64,000 nt of DNA from Trichosporon coremiiforme (lineage: Eukaryota > Basidiomycota > Tremellomycetes > Trichosporonales > Trichosporonaceae). A model generated the notes under the pieces. It saw only the letters and a list, made by a program, of their open reading frames with translations, did not search any database and was not told the DNA's origin. Positions 46,901 to 61,578 of the stretch are shown here, one piece after another. The stretch spans positions 682,001 to 746,000 of the forward strand of contig BCJJ01000004.1 in the NCBI GenBank assembly GCA_039545355.1. Reading direction: 5' to 3'. Every line of letters starts with the position of its first letter. The first letter of the stretch is position 1. A program made the position numbers and the translations under genes.

Positions 46901-46975
46901 GTCTCTCCGCACCCCTTCCCCTCTCTCCCATCTTCCCTCCTCCCCACTCTACCTCCCCCTTCCTACTCGTTCATC
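43907..46975. promoter_or_regulatory. 3 kb upstream region of PCK1, no gene found
   Basis: No convincing exon series is seen. Short tandem motifs occur, such as gatcggcctgatcggtctga near 44070-44100 and repeated agcccagcc near 45605-45635. From about 46740 to the PCK1 start the plus strand becomes strongly C/T-rich, the usual leader composition of highly expressed fungal genes. The length suits a carbon-source-regulated promoter, though no specific binding site could be assigned. Confidence 0.45.
46888..46895 (+). promoter_or_regulatory. Probable TATA box of PCK1
   Basis: The sequence tatttata lies 81 nt before the PCK1 ATG, inside an otherwise C/T-rich tract. Position and composition suit a TATA element of a regulated, strongly transcribed gene. 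Confidence 0.5.
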
Positions 46976-48746
46976 ATGGTTCAGCAGGCCAACGCCCACA
47001 ACAACGAGCTCCTCGGCAAGGAGCTCAAGTACTTCTCCCAGGCCGGTTTCGACCTCGACCGCATCCACATCAAGGTGAGTTGCCCAATACCACGGCTCAT
47101 CGCTCGTCACTGCTTGATTTGCCGAGCGGGCGATGACGGTGGCACGTGACCACATCTACACTACTCCGAGATCTCATTGCTGACGCCCCTCTCAGCGCAA
47201 CGCCCCTGTCGCTGCCCTTTACGAGGATGCCATTGTCAACGAGGGTGCCGTCATCTCCTCGTCCGGAGCTCTGATCAACTTCTCCGGCAAGAAGACCGGC
47301 CGTTCGCCCAAGGACAAGCGTATCGTCTACGAGGAGACCTCCAAGGACGACATCTGGTGGGGCCCTGTCAACATTGCCCTCGACGAGCACACCTTCGAGA
47401 TCAACCGTGAGCGTGCCATCGACTACCTCAACACCCGTGAGAACGTCTACGTCTTCGACGGCTTCGCCGGCTGGGACCCCAAGTACCGCATCAAGGTCCG
47501 CGTCATCGCCTCGCGCGCCTACCACGCTCTCTTCATGCACAACATGCTTATCCGCCCCACCGCCCAGGAGCTCGCCGATTTCGGAGAGCCCGACTTCATC
47601 ATCTACAACGCCGGCCAGTTCCCTGCCAACCGCTTCACCACCGGAATGACCTCCACCACCTCCGTCGAGGTCAACTTCAAGCGTATGGAGATGGTCATCC
47701 TCGGTACCGAGTACGCCGGTGAGATGAAGAAGGGTATCTTCTCCGTCATGCACTACCTCCAGCCCGTCAAGTTCGGCCAGCTCTCCCTCCACTCCTCGGC
47801 CAACCAGGCCAAGTCTGCCGACGGCGAGTCCGGCGACGTCTCCCTCTTCTTCGGTCTTTCCGGAACTGGAAAGACCACCCTCTCGGCTGACGCCAACCGT
47901 CTCCTGATCGGTGACGACGAGCACGTCTGGTCTGACACTGGTGTCTTCAACATTGAGGGTGGATGCTACGCCAAGTGCATCAACCTCTCCGAGGAGAAGG
48001 AGCCCGAGATCTTCAACGCCATCCGCTTCGGTTCCATCCTCGAGAACGTTGTCTACAACCCCGCCGACCGCGTTCCCGACTACGACGACGTCTCGATCAC
48101 CGAGAACACTCGTTGCGCCTACCCCATCGAGTACATCCCCAACGCCAAGATTCCTTGCATTGCCAACCGCCAGCCGTCGAACATCATCATGCTCACCTGC
48201 GACGCCTTCGGTGTCCTTCCCCCTGTCTCGCGTCTCTCGTCTGAGCAGGCCCAGTACCACTTCATTGCTGGTTACACCTCGAAGACCCCCGGTACCGAGG
48301 ACGGCATTGTCGAGCCCTCGCCCACCTTCTCCACCTGCTACGGCCAGCCGTTCATCATCCTCCACCCCGGTCGCTACGCCAAGATGCTCGCCGAGCGCAT
48401 GGACAAGAACAAGGTCGACTGCTGGCTCATCAACACCGGATGGACTGGCGGCAAGTTCGGCACTGGTCGTCGTTGCCCGCTCAAGTACACCCGTGCCATT
48501 GTCGACGCCATCCACGATGGTTCGCTCGCCAAGGCCGAGTACGAGCAGTTCCCCGTCTTCAACCTCTCCATCCCCAAGGAGATCCCCGGTGTTCCCTCCG
48601 AGATCCTCGACCCCGCCAAGGCCTGGTCCGACAAGACCGCCTTCAAGGCCGAGGTCGAGAAGCTCGGTGGCATGTTCAACAAGGCTTTCCAGAAGTACGA
48701 GGCCGATGTCTCTGCCGAGGTCAAGAACGCCGGTCCCATCCTCTAA
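46976..48746 (+). CDS. PCK1: ATP-dependent phosphoenolpyruvate carboxykinase
   Basis: Two exons (46976-47074, 47196-48746) encode 549 residues, the normal fungal length. The product turns oxaloacetate and ATP into PEP, the committing step of gluconeogenesis in the cytosol. Visible hallmarks: the substrate loop TGRSPKDKR, the PEPCK-specific domain with the nucleotide P-loop [14 protein letters not shown], metal site residues in [27 protein letters not shown], and the C-terminal [14 protein letters not shown] with RCPLKYTRA. Codon use is strikingly biased to C-ending codons, more than in its neighbours, as expected for a strongly expressed gene. The single 121-nt intron lies after codon 33, longer than the usual introns here. 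A TATA-like site and a C/T-rich leader precede it. Confidence 0.97.
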
Positions 48747-50655
48747 ACTGGTGTTGCTTCAGAAGAACACTCTCCATCCTATCATGTCGTAGTCTGCGCT
48801 CGACTCGCATAAGTGGGCGACGTGCCAAGCTGCGAAAATCAAAAAATCAACGAGCATTTGTAGGTCATTAGTTCATGTATTTTGTCCATTACGCACACAC
48901 TACGAGCGAAGCGCGCAGCAGCATTACAGCATCGAGCATTGTCGAGCATATCTACTGACATGGGGCACTACTGAGCATGGGCGTAACGCATTGCGGAGCA
49001 TAGATCTAAAACCATACCCGGACATGGGTATGGCGCAACGACACGGCCGTCTCGCGCACACGGGTTACGCAAGAGGCGTTTGCGCCATGTCGCACCCGAA
49101 TCCCTGTAGATCGGGCCAGTCCGAGTGCTCGTGCGCGCCTGCCCATGAAATGTGAATTACACCGTCGGCGACTGGATGGAGCCGGGCGCGAGAGTCCCGG
49201 GCGCGAGGCAGTCTCGGTTGGTGCGAGCCGGCTCCTCTCATCTCCGTCAGACATCAGTTGCATCGCTCGTAGGAGCGTGCAGGTTGGTGGTGGTGCTCGC
49301 TTATCCTCGAGTGAAGCTGGTGGAACGCGAAGGTGTCGGTGCATCGGTATCAGATAGGCGAGCTGCCGGTTCCGTGGCAACCGGGGGTGAGGGCTCGATA
49401 CGCGCACGGACACAAGGGAGGGGGGACGAGATAAGCTGATACGGTCTACTCCAGGCACTGAATCCGCCTGGGAGGGGCGTGTGGCGCCGGAATTGGGTAG
49501 ATCACATTCCGTCAGAATGGATGTGTGCATTCCAGCCGGCCTGCTGTAGTTGGCACGCATCACGATCACACGACAAGGCACAAGCAGGATGAGATCACGC
49601 GCAGAGGAAATGCGACACAGCTCGGTTCCTTGTATATTGGTATTCGAAATGGACGCCAAGAGGTTTTCGAATGCGGAGCAGCAATGGCAGATGGACGTGT
49701 CGGCGCCGGCGGGTGCGGCATGGGAGTTTGGGCCTGTGATGCTGCAGCGCAGTGCGCAGTCTAGCTGCAGCATCGCAGGCCCATACTCATCATGGAGCAA
49801 CAAAAGGGTATTGTGGCTAAGACAGTATCCGGGTAGACTTCTAGGCGAGCTAGATGAGAGCAGGTGCCGATGAGGGGGGCTCCGATTGTTTGTTGCCTGG
49901 GAGGGCCGGCTTCGGTTCACCTACTGCCATTGACCGTCGTGCACTGCATCAATAAACCACGCACATGACACCGATATGTAGACGTGCTTGGTTTCTTTTG
50001 CTCATGTGATCGAGACAGAACACACCGCCAGCGGTCGTGGGGCATGTGGCCTAGCAGTAGACGTTTGTGAGTGCGTACACTGGACTTGAAGACGCGAACG
50101 TGTCTCGACCCTAACGACAGCGCTCCCAGGCCTGCCTTTCTCTGATTTTTCCAGAGCTGCATGGAATTCAAGCGTTCCCGAGCCGTCAAGCATCTCTCTA
50201 AGGCATCTGGGCGACCGAGAAGGCAGCTACATGGCATGAACTGAGGGCGAAATGCAATCAAACGGAGTAGGATCAGTCCAGCAGCACAGGCAGAGGGCAC
50301 CTACGCTGCACTGTCTGACAGAAGCAGGACTGCATCGCGATCAGAAGCTTCCCAGGAGGCCTCGATGCGGCGTCCGAAGGGCGATGGCCCATAGCGAGGA
50401 GTGATCGTCGATCACTGCAACGGATGCCACTCTTCCTGCACCAACGTGCTCCATTACGATAGGCATTTGCAAGCGATTAGGACGGTGGATAATCAGCCCA
50501 GCTTAAAGGATGATTAGAAACGGTGGCAAATCGGCGGATCCGAGGAATGTCTGAATGCCTATGACGTCCACCCCCCATTTCGAGTGGAGGCCGTCGTTGT
50601 TCACTTTCACTCACGTACTCACTGAGCTTCTATTCATCAACCATCCGGGGCCATC
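48747..50655. other. 1.9 kb intergenic region between PCK1 and the ataxin-3-like gene
   Basis: No supported gene. The hexamer gagcat recurs several times between about 48850 and 49000, near the PCK1 3' end. A 304-codon minus-strand open frame (49006-49920) has no domain-like sequence and random-looking composition. The right end is the promoter of the deubiquitinase gene. Confidence 0.45.
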
Positions 50656-52486
50656 ATGGACCTGGTTAAGTGTGCGTCCTAGCCTCGCAGGACACGACTT
50701 CGAAGCTAACATCCAGATATCTATCACGAGAAACAGGAGCCGGGGTCGCAGCTGTGTGAGTGCTTCCTCGCTTTCGCTGATGACGCGTCGGCGCGAGGGA
50801 ACGAACGGGGGAAGGCACGTCTGACTGACACGCAGGCGCCCAGCACTGCCTCAACAACCTTCTCCAGCAGCCGGTATACACTGAGATTGACCTCGCCGAG
50901 CTCGCATCCAAGTGAGCCCATGGGAACACTCCACGGCTGACGTTCGCAGGCTGGACCAGGCGGAACACGCGGCCCGACACCGACAGCCAGATGCCAAGTC
51001 GTACAACTTTGACGACACTGGCTTCTTCTCCATCTCGGTGCTCGAGAAGGCGCTGCAAGTGTGGGACCTCACGCTCGTCAGGTGGCGTGGCGAGGCGATG
51101 CGCCAGCACCAGGACCATCCTGAGTGAGTGTTCTCACCGGCCGATCGTGATCGCCTGTCCCACGTTGCTGCATATTGCTCAAGTGTTGTCACAGCTAACA
51201 TACAGGGACCAGGCAGGCTTCATTCTGAACCTGCAGAACCACTGGTTCACTCTGCGCCGCTTCAAGTTCAACAGCAGGTGGTACAACCTGAACTCGTTCC
51301 TGCCGCAGCCCGAGTGGATCTCGCCGACGTACCTCCAGCTCGTGCTTGCACAGGCCGAAGCAGAAGGATACCATGTCTTCGTCATCCGCAAGGCCGGCGC
51401 TGGGGCTGGCGAGAATGCCGAGATCGATCCGGGAGAAGCTGCCGGATGGGGCGATGGAGGCGTCGCTGACTTCCCGTCCTCAGGCGCTGACCTTATGGTT
51501 GAGGACATGGGGCATGCGAGGGGCCGCATGTCAGGCAACCTAGAGCGGCCGTCCGTCGACGAGGCTGGCCCTTCGGCCCTGGCCGGTCGTGAGTTATCAA
51601 GATGGCTTCGGCTAACTCGTCGCAGCATCTCGCCATGCAGGGGCCATGGATGACGTGCCAGCGCCGAGCTACTCAACCGGCTCCGGCCGTCGACAGCGTA
51701 GGCAGCAGGATCCGACATCCGAGTTTGTGGAAGAACAGGACCTGCTGCCTGGCAGTGGCGCCGAGACCCCGGGCTCCGCGTCGCGCACCAGGCGCAGGGA
51801 CAAGGGCAAGAAGCTCGACTGGCGACAGGAGCAGGACCGCATCCAGGCTGAGTTCGACGCAGTTGCAGCTGATGCTGCCGTAAGTTGATGTGCAAGGTGC
51901 ACACTGACGTCTTAGGAACAAGTGAGGCTGCAGCGGCAGGCGCGGGACGCTGAGCTGGCGCAGGGTGCCGAGGACGAGGAGCTGGACGACGACGACGACG
52001 ACCTGTACCACGACGCCACTGCGTTCGACGCCCCGACCGACTTCAAGTACCACAACCGCTCGTACGACGATGAGGACGAGGCCCTGCAGGCTGCCCTCAA
52101 GGCCAGCATGGCGGACCTTCCTCCGGGTTTCGAGATGCCTGAGCTCCAGCCGCTGAAGCCTGCCCCCGTGAAGAAGCAGTCCCAGCCCGCTCCCGAGAAG
52201 AAGACCGCTTTCGCGACGCGCGCTCCCGAGCCCGTGGCCGAGTCGTCACGTACCACCGAGCGCTGGCGCCCGGCAGAGCCGTCCGAGGACGCGCTGCAGG
52301 ATGCGCCGCCCGACACGGTCACGGAGGAAGACGACGAGGAGCCGGTGCAGGAGCTCACACCTGGTAAGCTCGAATCTGTCAGGTGAAGCTAACTTTGCAG
52401 CACAGATCCGCCAGGCGCGTCTTGCTCGATTCCAGCAGCAGCAACAGGAGCAGCAGGAGGCAAGGGACCGTCCCGCGGAGTCATAA
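50656..52486 (+). CDS. Ataxin-3-like Josephin deubiquitinase
   Basis: Eight exons (first 50656-50671, last 52401-52486) join in phase to 491 residues. The N-terminal Josephin domain shows the cysteine-protease set of ataxin-3: the oxyanion Gln in YHEKQEPGSQLC, catalytic Cys in CAQHCLNNLLQQ, DDTGFFSISVLEKAL, the His in NHWFTLRRF, and Asn in WYNLNSF. A downstream ubiquitin-interacting motif reads DEDEALQAALKASMADL. The tail is charged and ends with a short interrupted glutamine run (QQQQQEQQE). It should trim ubiquitin chains, in known relatives together with p97/Cdc48. The tiny first exon (MDLVK and one base) is supported by phase and family alignment. An intron splits the catalytic Cys region: the first Cys codon of CAQHC is built from two exons. 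Confidence 0.9.
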
Positions 52487-53083
52487 AGGGATAATCTGGT
52501 TGGAAGGCATAGTAGCGCCGGCCTGAGCGGGTTAGGCGGTCTGAATCAATTCATCGGTAGGATGCAAATGAACAGGGCTGCGCTGCGGACCGAGGAGCGA
52601 GTGGCTGCGAAGTGATCAGACGCAAACATGGAATGCATGAAAGGCTGCAGGCTTCCATGGCAAGGGCAGGGCTTTGCTGTGCTATGACAGCGGTGCAGCA
52701 CTACGCACTCGGTGTCGCGCGACAGGACGTGCTGGTGCGACGCCGTTGTGCGAGTGCGTGCGACTGAATCCAGAGTGCTAGAGCAAGGTTGTGAGCTTGG
52801 CCCGATGGGTGCTCCCTGAGTAGTGGACCTGGGTGGCCTGGAGGACCTGAGGGTGTGGCGTCATTGTCACGGCATGGCTTGCACCTGGCAGACAGACCAC
52901 CGTACAAACGACGTGCCAGCCTCCACTCCCGGCGACCCCGGCACCATACACCACGTAGCGGCCGCCTGCACCAAGCGCTTCAGCTTCAGCCTCCACCGGT
53001 CCCAGACACTCTCAACCATACTCATCACCACAAAGTAATTCTCTCATCTCCGACAAGCACCTTGGCCCAGAATACCCGCCCCC
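52487..53083. promoter_or_regulatory. Intergenic region upstream of SEC1
   Basis: 597 nt between two plus-strand genes, with no coding signal. It should hold the 3' end of the ataxin-3-like transcript and the SEC1 promoter. C/A-rich sequence precedes the SEC1 ATG from about 52900. Confidence 0.4.
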
Positions 53084-55678
53084 ATGCCGCTCAAGGCCTT
53101 GCTGAAGGAGCGTGAGTACATTTCTCCTTCCCCGCTCGGAGCACTTCGGCGTCGCCCGACCATGTGTTGGCACCGGGCACCGTCCTCCCCGTGCGCCATC
53201 ACACCGCACCTTGACCACCCGAACCCACTCCGCACCGCACCGCTCTCAAGCTGCTACGCTCTCGATGACACAAGCTGACACGTCCCAGGCTTCGCGAGCG
53301 CGATCAACTCGATCCCACCTGGCACCTGGAAGGCGCTGATTACAGACGAGCACTCGCAAGCTCTCCTCGACACGGCCTTCACCAACTATGAGATTCTGCA
53401 AATGAACGTGACGGGCGTCGAGCCGCTCATGTCGCCCCGCGAGAAGATGAGCGTCGACGCCATCTACCTCCTGACACCGACGGCCCAGAACGTCGAGCGT
53501 ATCATTGCCGACTTTGCCAGCGGGCGCGACACGTACAAGTCGGCGCACATCTACTTTGTCGACGGTGAGTAGCTTTCTAAGGGCGACGAAGCTTACATGC
53601 AGCGATTGACGACAAGCTCGCGCAGCGCCTGACGGAGACGCTTCCTCGGGACAAGCTCAGGGCGTTTGTCGAGCTCAACTGTAACTTCTGGGGTAGGTCT
53701 TGTGACTTGACGCAAGCAGCTAACATGCAGCGACGGAGGACCGCGTGTTCTCTATGCACTGGCCGCAGTCGTTCTTCAGCATGTTCGGCACACTCGGCGG
53801 CCAGGTCACGGCGGACTTTGCGATGGAGGCGTTCCACGACGACATGACGGTTGCGAGCCGAACGGTGAGTCTGCGATGCGCACGACCTTTAGAGCCCTAC
53901 TGACAGGCGTCCAGATGCTCAACGTCCTCACGACGCTGAACGAGAACCCCTACATTCGCTACTACCAGCCGACGCACCACCCACCGTTGGGCCCGCTTGC
54001 TCAGGGATCTGCGACTGGACTGCACCAGCAGCAACGACAGGCGGAGCAGCAGCAGCAGGGCTCCTCGCTGCGATGGCGCGCCGCGATGGGGTCGTCTCGT
54101 GCGCAGGAGGCGCAGGGGGACTCGCTCAGCAAGGTGCTCGCGCAGCGGATCCGGCATGACCTCGACCACTACATCGAGCAGAACCCCGACTTCCCGGCAC
54201 CCAGCGACCGGGGGCGAGGTACGCTGTTCGTCGTGGACCGATCGGTTGACCCGTGCGCGCCCTTCCTTCACGAGTTCTGGTACCAGGCGATGGTCAACGA
54301 TCTGCTGCCGATCAAGGACGGGAAGGAGGGCCGGACGTACAAGTACACATTCACGAATACGGTCGGCGGCAAGGAGGTGCGCGAGGCGGTGTTGAACGAG
54401 GACGACGAGGTGTGGTGCTCCGTCCGGCACCTGCACATGAAGGACGCGATCGACAAGCTCATGACCGACTTTGGCAAGTTCGTGTCGGAGCACACGGCGT
54501 TCTCGGGCAACGCGCACAACGTCCAGATCAACGACCTGAAGGATATGCTGGCGGACCTGCCGCAGTTCCAGACGCAGCGCGACCAGTTTTCGCTTCACCT
54601 CGACATGGCGCAGGAGTGCATGGGTCTCTTTGAGCAGCACAAGCTGAATCTGGCCGCGAATGTGGAACAGTGCTGCGCTACCGGCTTCACCCCGCAGGGC
54701 AAGACGCCCAAGACGATCGTGGAGGAGATGGTGCCGCTGCTGGATGAGCCCAAGATGTCCAACCTCGACAAGGTCCGCATCATCGCGCTGTACATTCTGT
54801 TCCGGGACGGCGTCGCGGACGAGGACCGAAGGAGACTGTACCAGCATGCTCGGCTCAACATCAACGAGCAGGACATGATCAACAACCTCGTCCACCTTGG
54901 TGTTAGGGTTATCAAGGGGGCGAATGCGTTCCGCGGCCAGCGGATAAAGAACAAGTACAGCAACAAGGACGAGGAGTACGACCTCTCGCGGTACAAGCCT
55001 GCTGTCGGCCTGATGCTGGAGGAGGCGAACGCGAACCGACTCGACCAGCACTTGTTCCCTTTCGTGCGAGACGTTCCGCCGGTACTGTCCCAGTCTCTGC
55101 GCGCTTCGCACGATCGTCCCCCGGCATCGAGCCCGAGCACGTCGCTCCGCTCCGCCCGGCCGACGTGGCACAAGGCCGCCTCTGCGCGCAATGCAGCCAA
55201 CGAGCACCGCGAGCGGTACATCATCTTCGTGGCCGGCGGCGTGACGTACAGCGAGATCAGGCAGGCGTACATCCTTGGCGAGGCACTGGGGAAGGACATC
55301 TACATCGGCTCGACGCACATTATCACGCCCGAGGGATTCCTGAAGGACCTGCGTTCGCTCGGTCGTTCCGGCGTCGGTGGCAACCCGCCCAACGCGGCAA
55401 AGATGTACCCTGGCGCGCCTGGGCGATCGGATCGTCGTCAGCCCGGAGAACCGCAAGCGTACCAGGCTATTCTCGACGAGCGGTACTGGGTCCCCTTCGT
55501 TGGCCCACCGGCGCTCCCGCCCCCTGTTCCTCAGCAGGCGCACGGAGGGCACCTGCAGCAGCCCCGCCTGCCGCACTCGGCTAGCAGCCACACCAACCTT
55601 TCTGTCTCGAGCAAGGACTCGAAAGACGGAAAGGTTAAGGAGAAGAAGAAGGGCTTCTTCAAGAAGCGCTTCGGATAG
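53084..55678 (+). CDS. SEC1: Sec1/Munc18-family exocytosis regulator
   Basis: The first exon is only 28 nt (MPLKALLKE), followed by an unusually long intron of about 177 nt and then FASAINSIPPGTWKALITDE, the conserved SM-protein start. Later exons show EPLMSPREKMSVDAIYLLTP, HIYFVDAIDDKLAQRL, DRVFSMHWPQSFF and, in the long last exon, RGTLFVVDRSVDPCAPFLHE, FTFTN-like core sequence, ILFRDGVADEDRRRLYQHA and VFVAGGVTYSE-like residues. The layout is that of Sec1, which binds the plasma-membrane SNARE complex and promotes exocytic fusion. A Gln/Ser-rich insertion (about 53990-54110) and a basic Lys-rich C-terminus (KEKKKGFFKKRFG) stand out. It converges on the cysteine synthase gene with a 158-nt gap. 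Assignment to Sec1 rather than another SM protein rests on overall resemblance. Confidence 0.9.
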
Positions 55679-55836
55679 AACCCCTCTATACTTATCCCTA
55701 ATACACTTTTCGTTTGGTTGTGTCCTGAAATGCATTGTTGATACCCACTTCTTCTTCTATGCAAACTGGAGATACATGCAAGAACCCATACTGCTGCTAC
55801 TACTAGAATTTTAGCGTGACGCTCGGCGCCGCGCAC

Positions 55837-57306
55837 TTAGGGGAGGACGATGTAGTGGCGGAGGTGCTCCGGGATGGCGTCGATGAGGCCCTTGCTCTCG
55901 AGCCAGACGCGGGAGAAGAGGCGGGCCTGGTATCGGTGCGCGCCGTCGCAGAGGATGGAGACAACGGTGGATCCGGGGCCCTTCTTGCGCGCGAGCTCGC
56001 GGGCGGCAACGACATTGAGAGCAGAGGAGGCGCCAACGTACAATCCCTCCTCGTCGAGGAGACGGTAGACCATCTTGATGGTCTCGGAGTCGGGGACGTG
56101 GATGGCGCCGGAGAGCAGCTCAAGGTCCGGCTTCAGGTTCTCCGTAACACGGCCCTGACCGATACCCTCGGTGATGGAGCCGTTACCCTCGCGTGCGAGC
56201 TTGCCGTTCTCGACGAGGTTGAAGAGGACTGATCCGGGGGGGTCGGCGAGGTAAGACTCGACCTTTCCACCGCTCTTCTCAACGAGGTATCGCGTGATGC
56301 CAGCGAGGGTGCCGCCCGTTCCGGTGGCGCAGATGAAGGCGTCGAGCTTGCCGCCGGTCTGGTCCCAGATCTCAGGTCCAGTGGTGGCAATGTGCGCGCC
56401 GCGGTTGGCCGTGTTGTCGAACTGGTTGGTCCAGACGGCATTGTCGAGCGACTCGGCGTAGCGGCGCGCCTGGTGGTTGTAGTTCATCTCGTTGTCGAAG
56501 GCGACGGCGGGCACGGGACGCACGTCGGCGCCAAGCATGCGCAGCAGGTCGATCTTCTCCTGCGACTGCGTGTCGGGCATGTAGATCACGCATTTGTAAC
56601 CGCGCGCACGGCAGACGTGGGCAAGTCCGATACCGGTGTTTCCCGCGGTGCCCTCGACAACGGTGCCGCCGGGCTTCAGCTGGCCCTTCTCCTCCGCGTC
56701 CTTGACCAGGAAGAGAGCGGCACGGTCCTTGATCGAACCACCAGGGGACATGAACTCGGCCTTGGCGTAGATGTTCGCGCCGACCTCGTCCGAGACCTTC
56801 TTCAGGTGGAGCTGGCCGTTAGTTGGAGTCATCGGAGTGTATGTGATAGGAGGCAAGGAAGGCGCAACGCAAGCGAGATCGGCGGAGGCTCCAACATGCC
56901 AAAGCAATGCTTCCTCTCGGTCGCTGGACCTTCAGGCGATAACGGTGCACTTCAGAGACGACGGTAGCCGAGCGCAGTGCCCATCTGGAAGAGCGATGCT
57001 GGTTCGCCTTGGTGACCAGGCCAAGACAGTGTGGCTTATCCGCCACGCTCAGCTGCGATGGGAAGTCACCAGCGCCGATCGCGAAGCAGCGTCGCTCTGC
57101 TGGATCCCACCAGCCATCTCGATAACGTTGCCTTTACGCGACACCGGGAGCCAAAACGAAAAGTCTCCACACAAGCGAAAACTCACGAGAGGGGTGTTGC
57201 CGACGGCACCGACGAAGCCCTCGACCGCGCCGGGGACGATGGCAGTCGCCTGGGAGGCGTACGTGCGCGCGGAGCGCGAGAGGGGAGCGAGCACGGAGCG
57301 GAACAT
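55837..57306 (-). CDS. Mitochondrial cysteine synthase (PLP-dependent)
   Basis: Two minus-strand exons (57306-57187 and 56811-55837) give 364 residues. The start [20 protein letters not shown] is a typical mitochondrial presequence. The catalytic core shows GNTPL, the PLP lysine in [11 protein letters not shown], the phosphate and substrate loop [12 protein letters not shown], and the PLP-phosphate loop [11 protein letters not shown], then a C-terminal [10 protein letters not shown]. The enzyme makes cysteine from an activated serine (O-acetylserine or related) and sulfide. The intron between the exons is 375 nt, far longer than the usual 35-60 nt here, so a small extra exon inside it cannot be ruled out. 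In-frame upstream sequence contains a hydrophobic stretch and another ATG near 57387, a possible alternative start. It diverges from GUF1. Confidence 0.88.
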
Positions 57307-57707
57307 TGCTTTGCTCTCTTTTGCGTAGATGTAGATGCTAAGAGCGAGGAGCAGCAAGCAAAGCAAGCGCACCCCCTTGCTGAGCATGTCACTCGGTATA
57401 TGAACCGCCAATTTCGGAATAGCGAAGAGTGCGAGCACGTCAACGGTTCGTCATGCCGGTGATCGACCGGTTGCACGTGGTAATTACCCGCTGCCCAGGT
57501 GCTCGTTTAGCTTTTACTAATGAGGTCTAGTCCGGGGTCGCGTGAGATTACAATCTGGCTGGAGCATTAGGAAGGAAGGCGGGGGCGGAGTTGATGGCAC
57601 TCTCCGCTCAAGGACCACGCGAGGCAAATGGCATTTCCGAGCGCGAGGTGAAAGAAAGCGAGTTCGGTGAACCGAGAGATCATCTCCAACTCCTCCACAA
57701 CAACAAC
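57307..57707. promoter_or_regulatory. Divergent promoter between cysteine synthase and the GUF1 fusion gene
   Basis: 401 nt between the two start codons. Both flanking proteins carry mitochondrial targeting sequences, so shared control is conceivable but not shown. No specific motif was identified. Confidence 0.45.
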
Positions 57708-61475
<3,768 letters not shown>

Positions 61476-61578
61476 ACCGCACATAACCTCACAACAACTT
61501 AGAAATATAGATACCCTGCATACCTGCATACGTACATCTTGGCATTATGGATGAAAAATCTACTCTGCAAGTTCAAAC

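Noticed and set aside
47097..48515. 472-codon antisense open frame opposite PCK1
   Set aside because: A by-product of the strong C-ending codon bias of PCK1, giving a Gly/Val/Asp-rich artefact.
49006..49920. 304-codon open frame on the minus strand between PCK1 and the ataxin-3-like gene
   Set aside because: Sequence shows no motif, irregular Cys/Arg/Ser-rich composition and no introns in a genome where most genes have several.
53897..55735. 612-codon antisense open frame opposite SEC1
   Set aside because: It mirrors the strongly codon-biased SEC1 exon; the antisense peptide is Val/Leu/Arg-rich without domains.
57307..57438. Hydrophobic N-terminal extension of cysteine synthase
   Set aside because: Its first codon at 57438 is not ATG, and the ATG at 57306 already begins a standard presequence. 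The ATG near 57387 remains a minor alternative.
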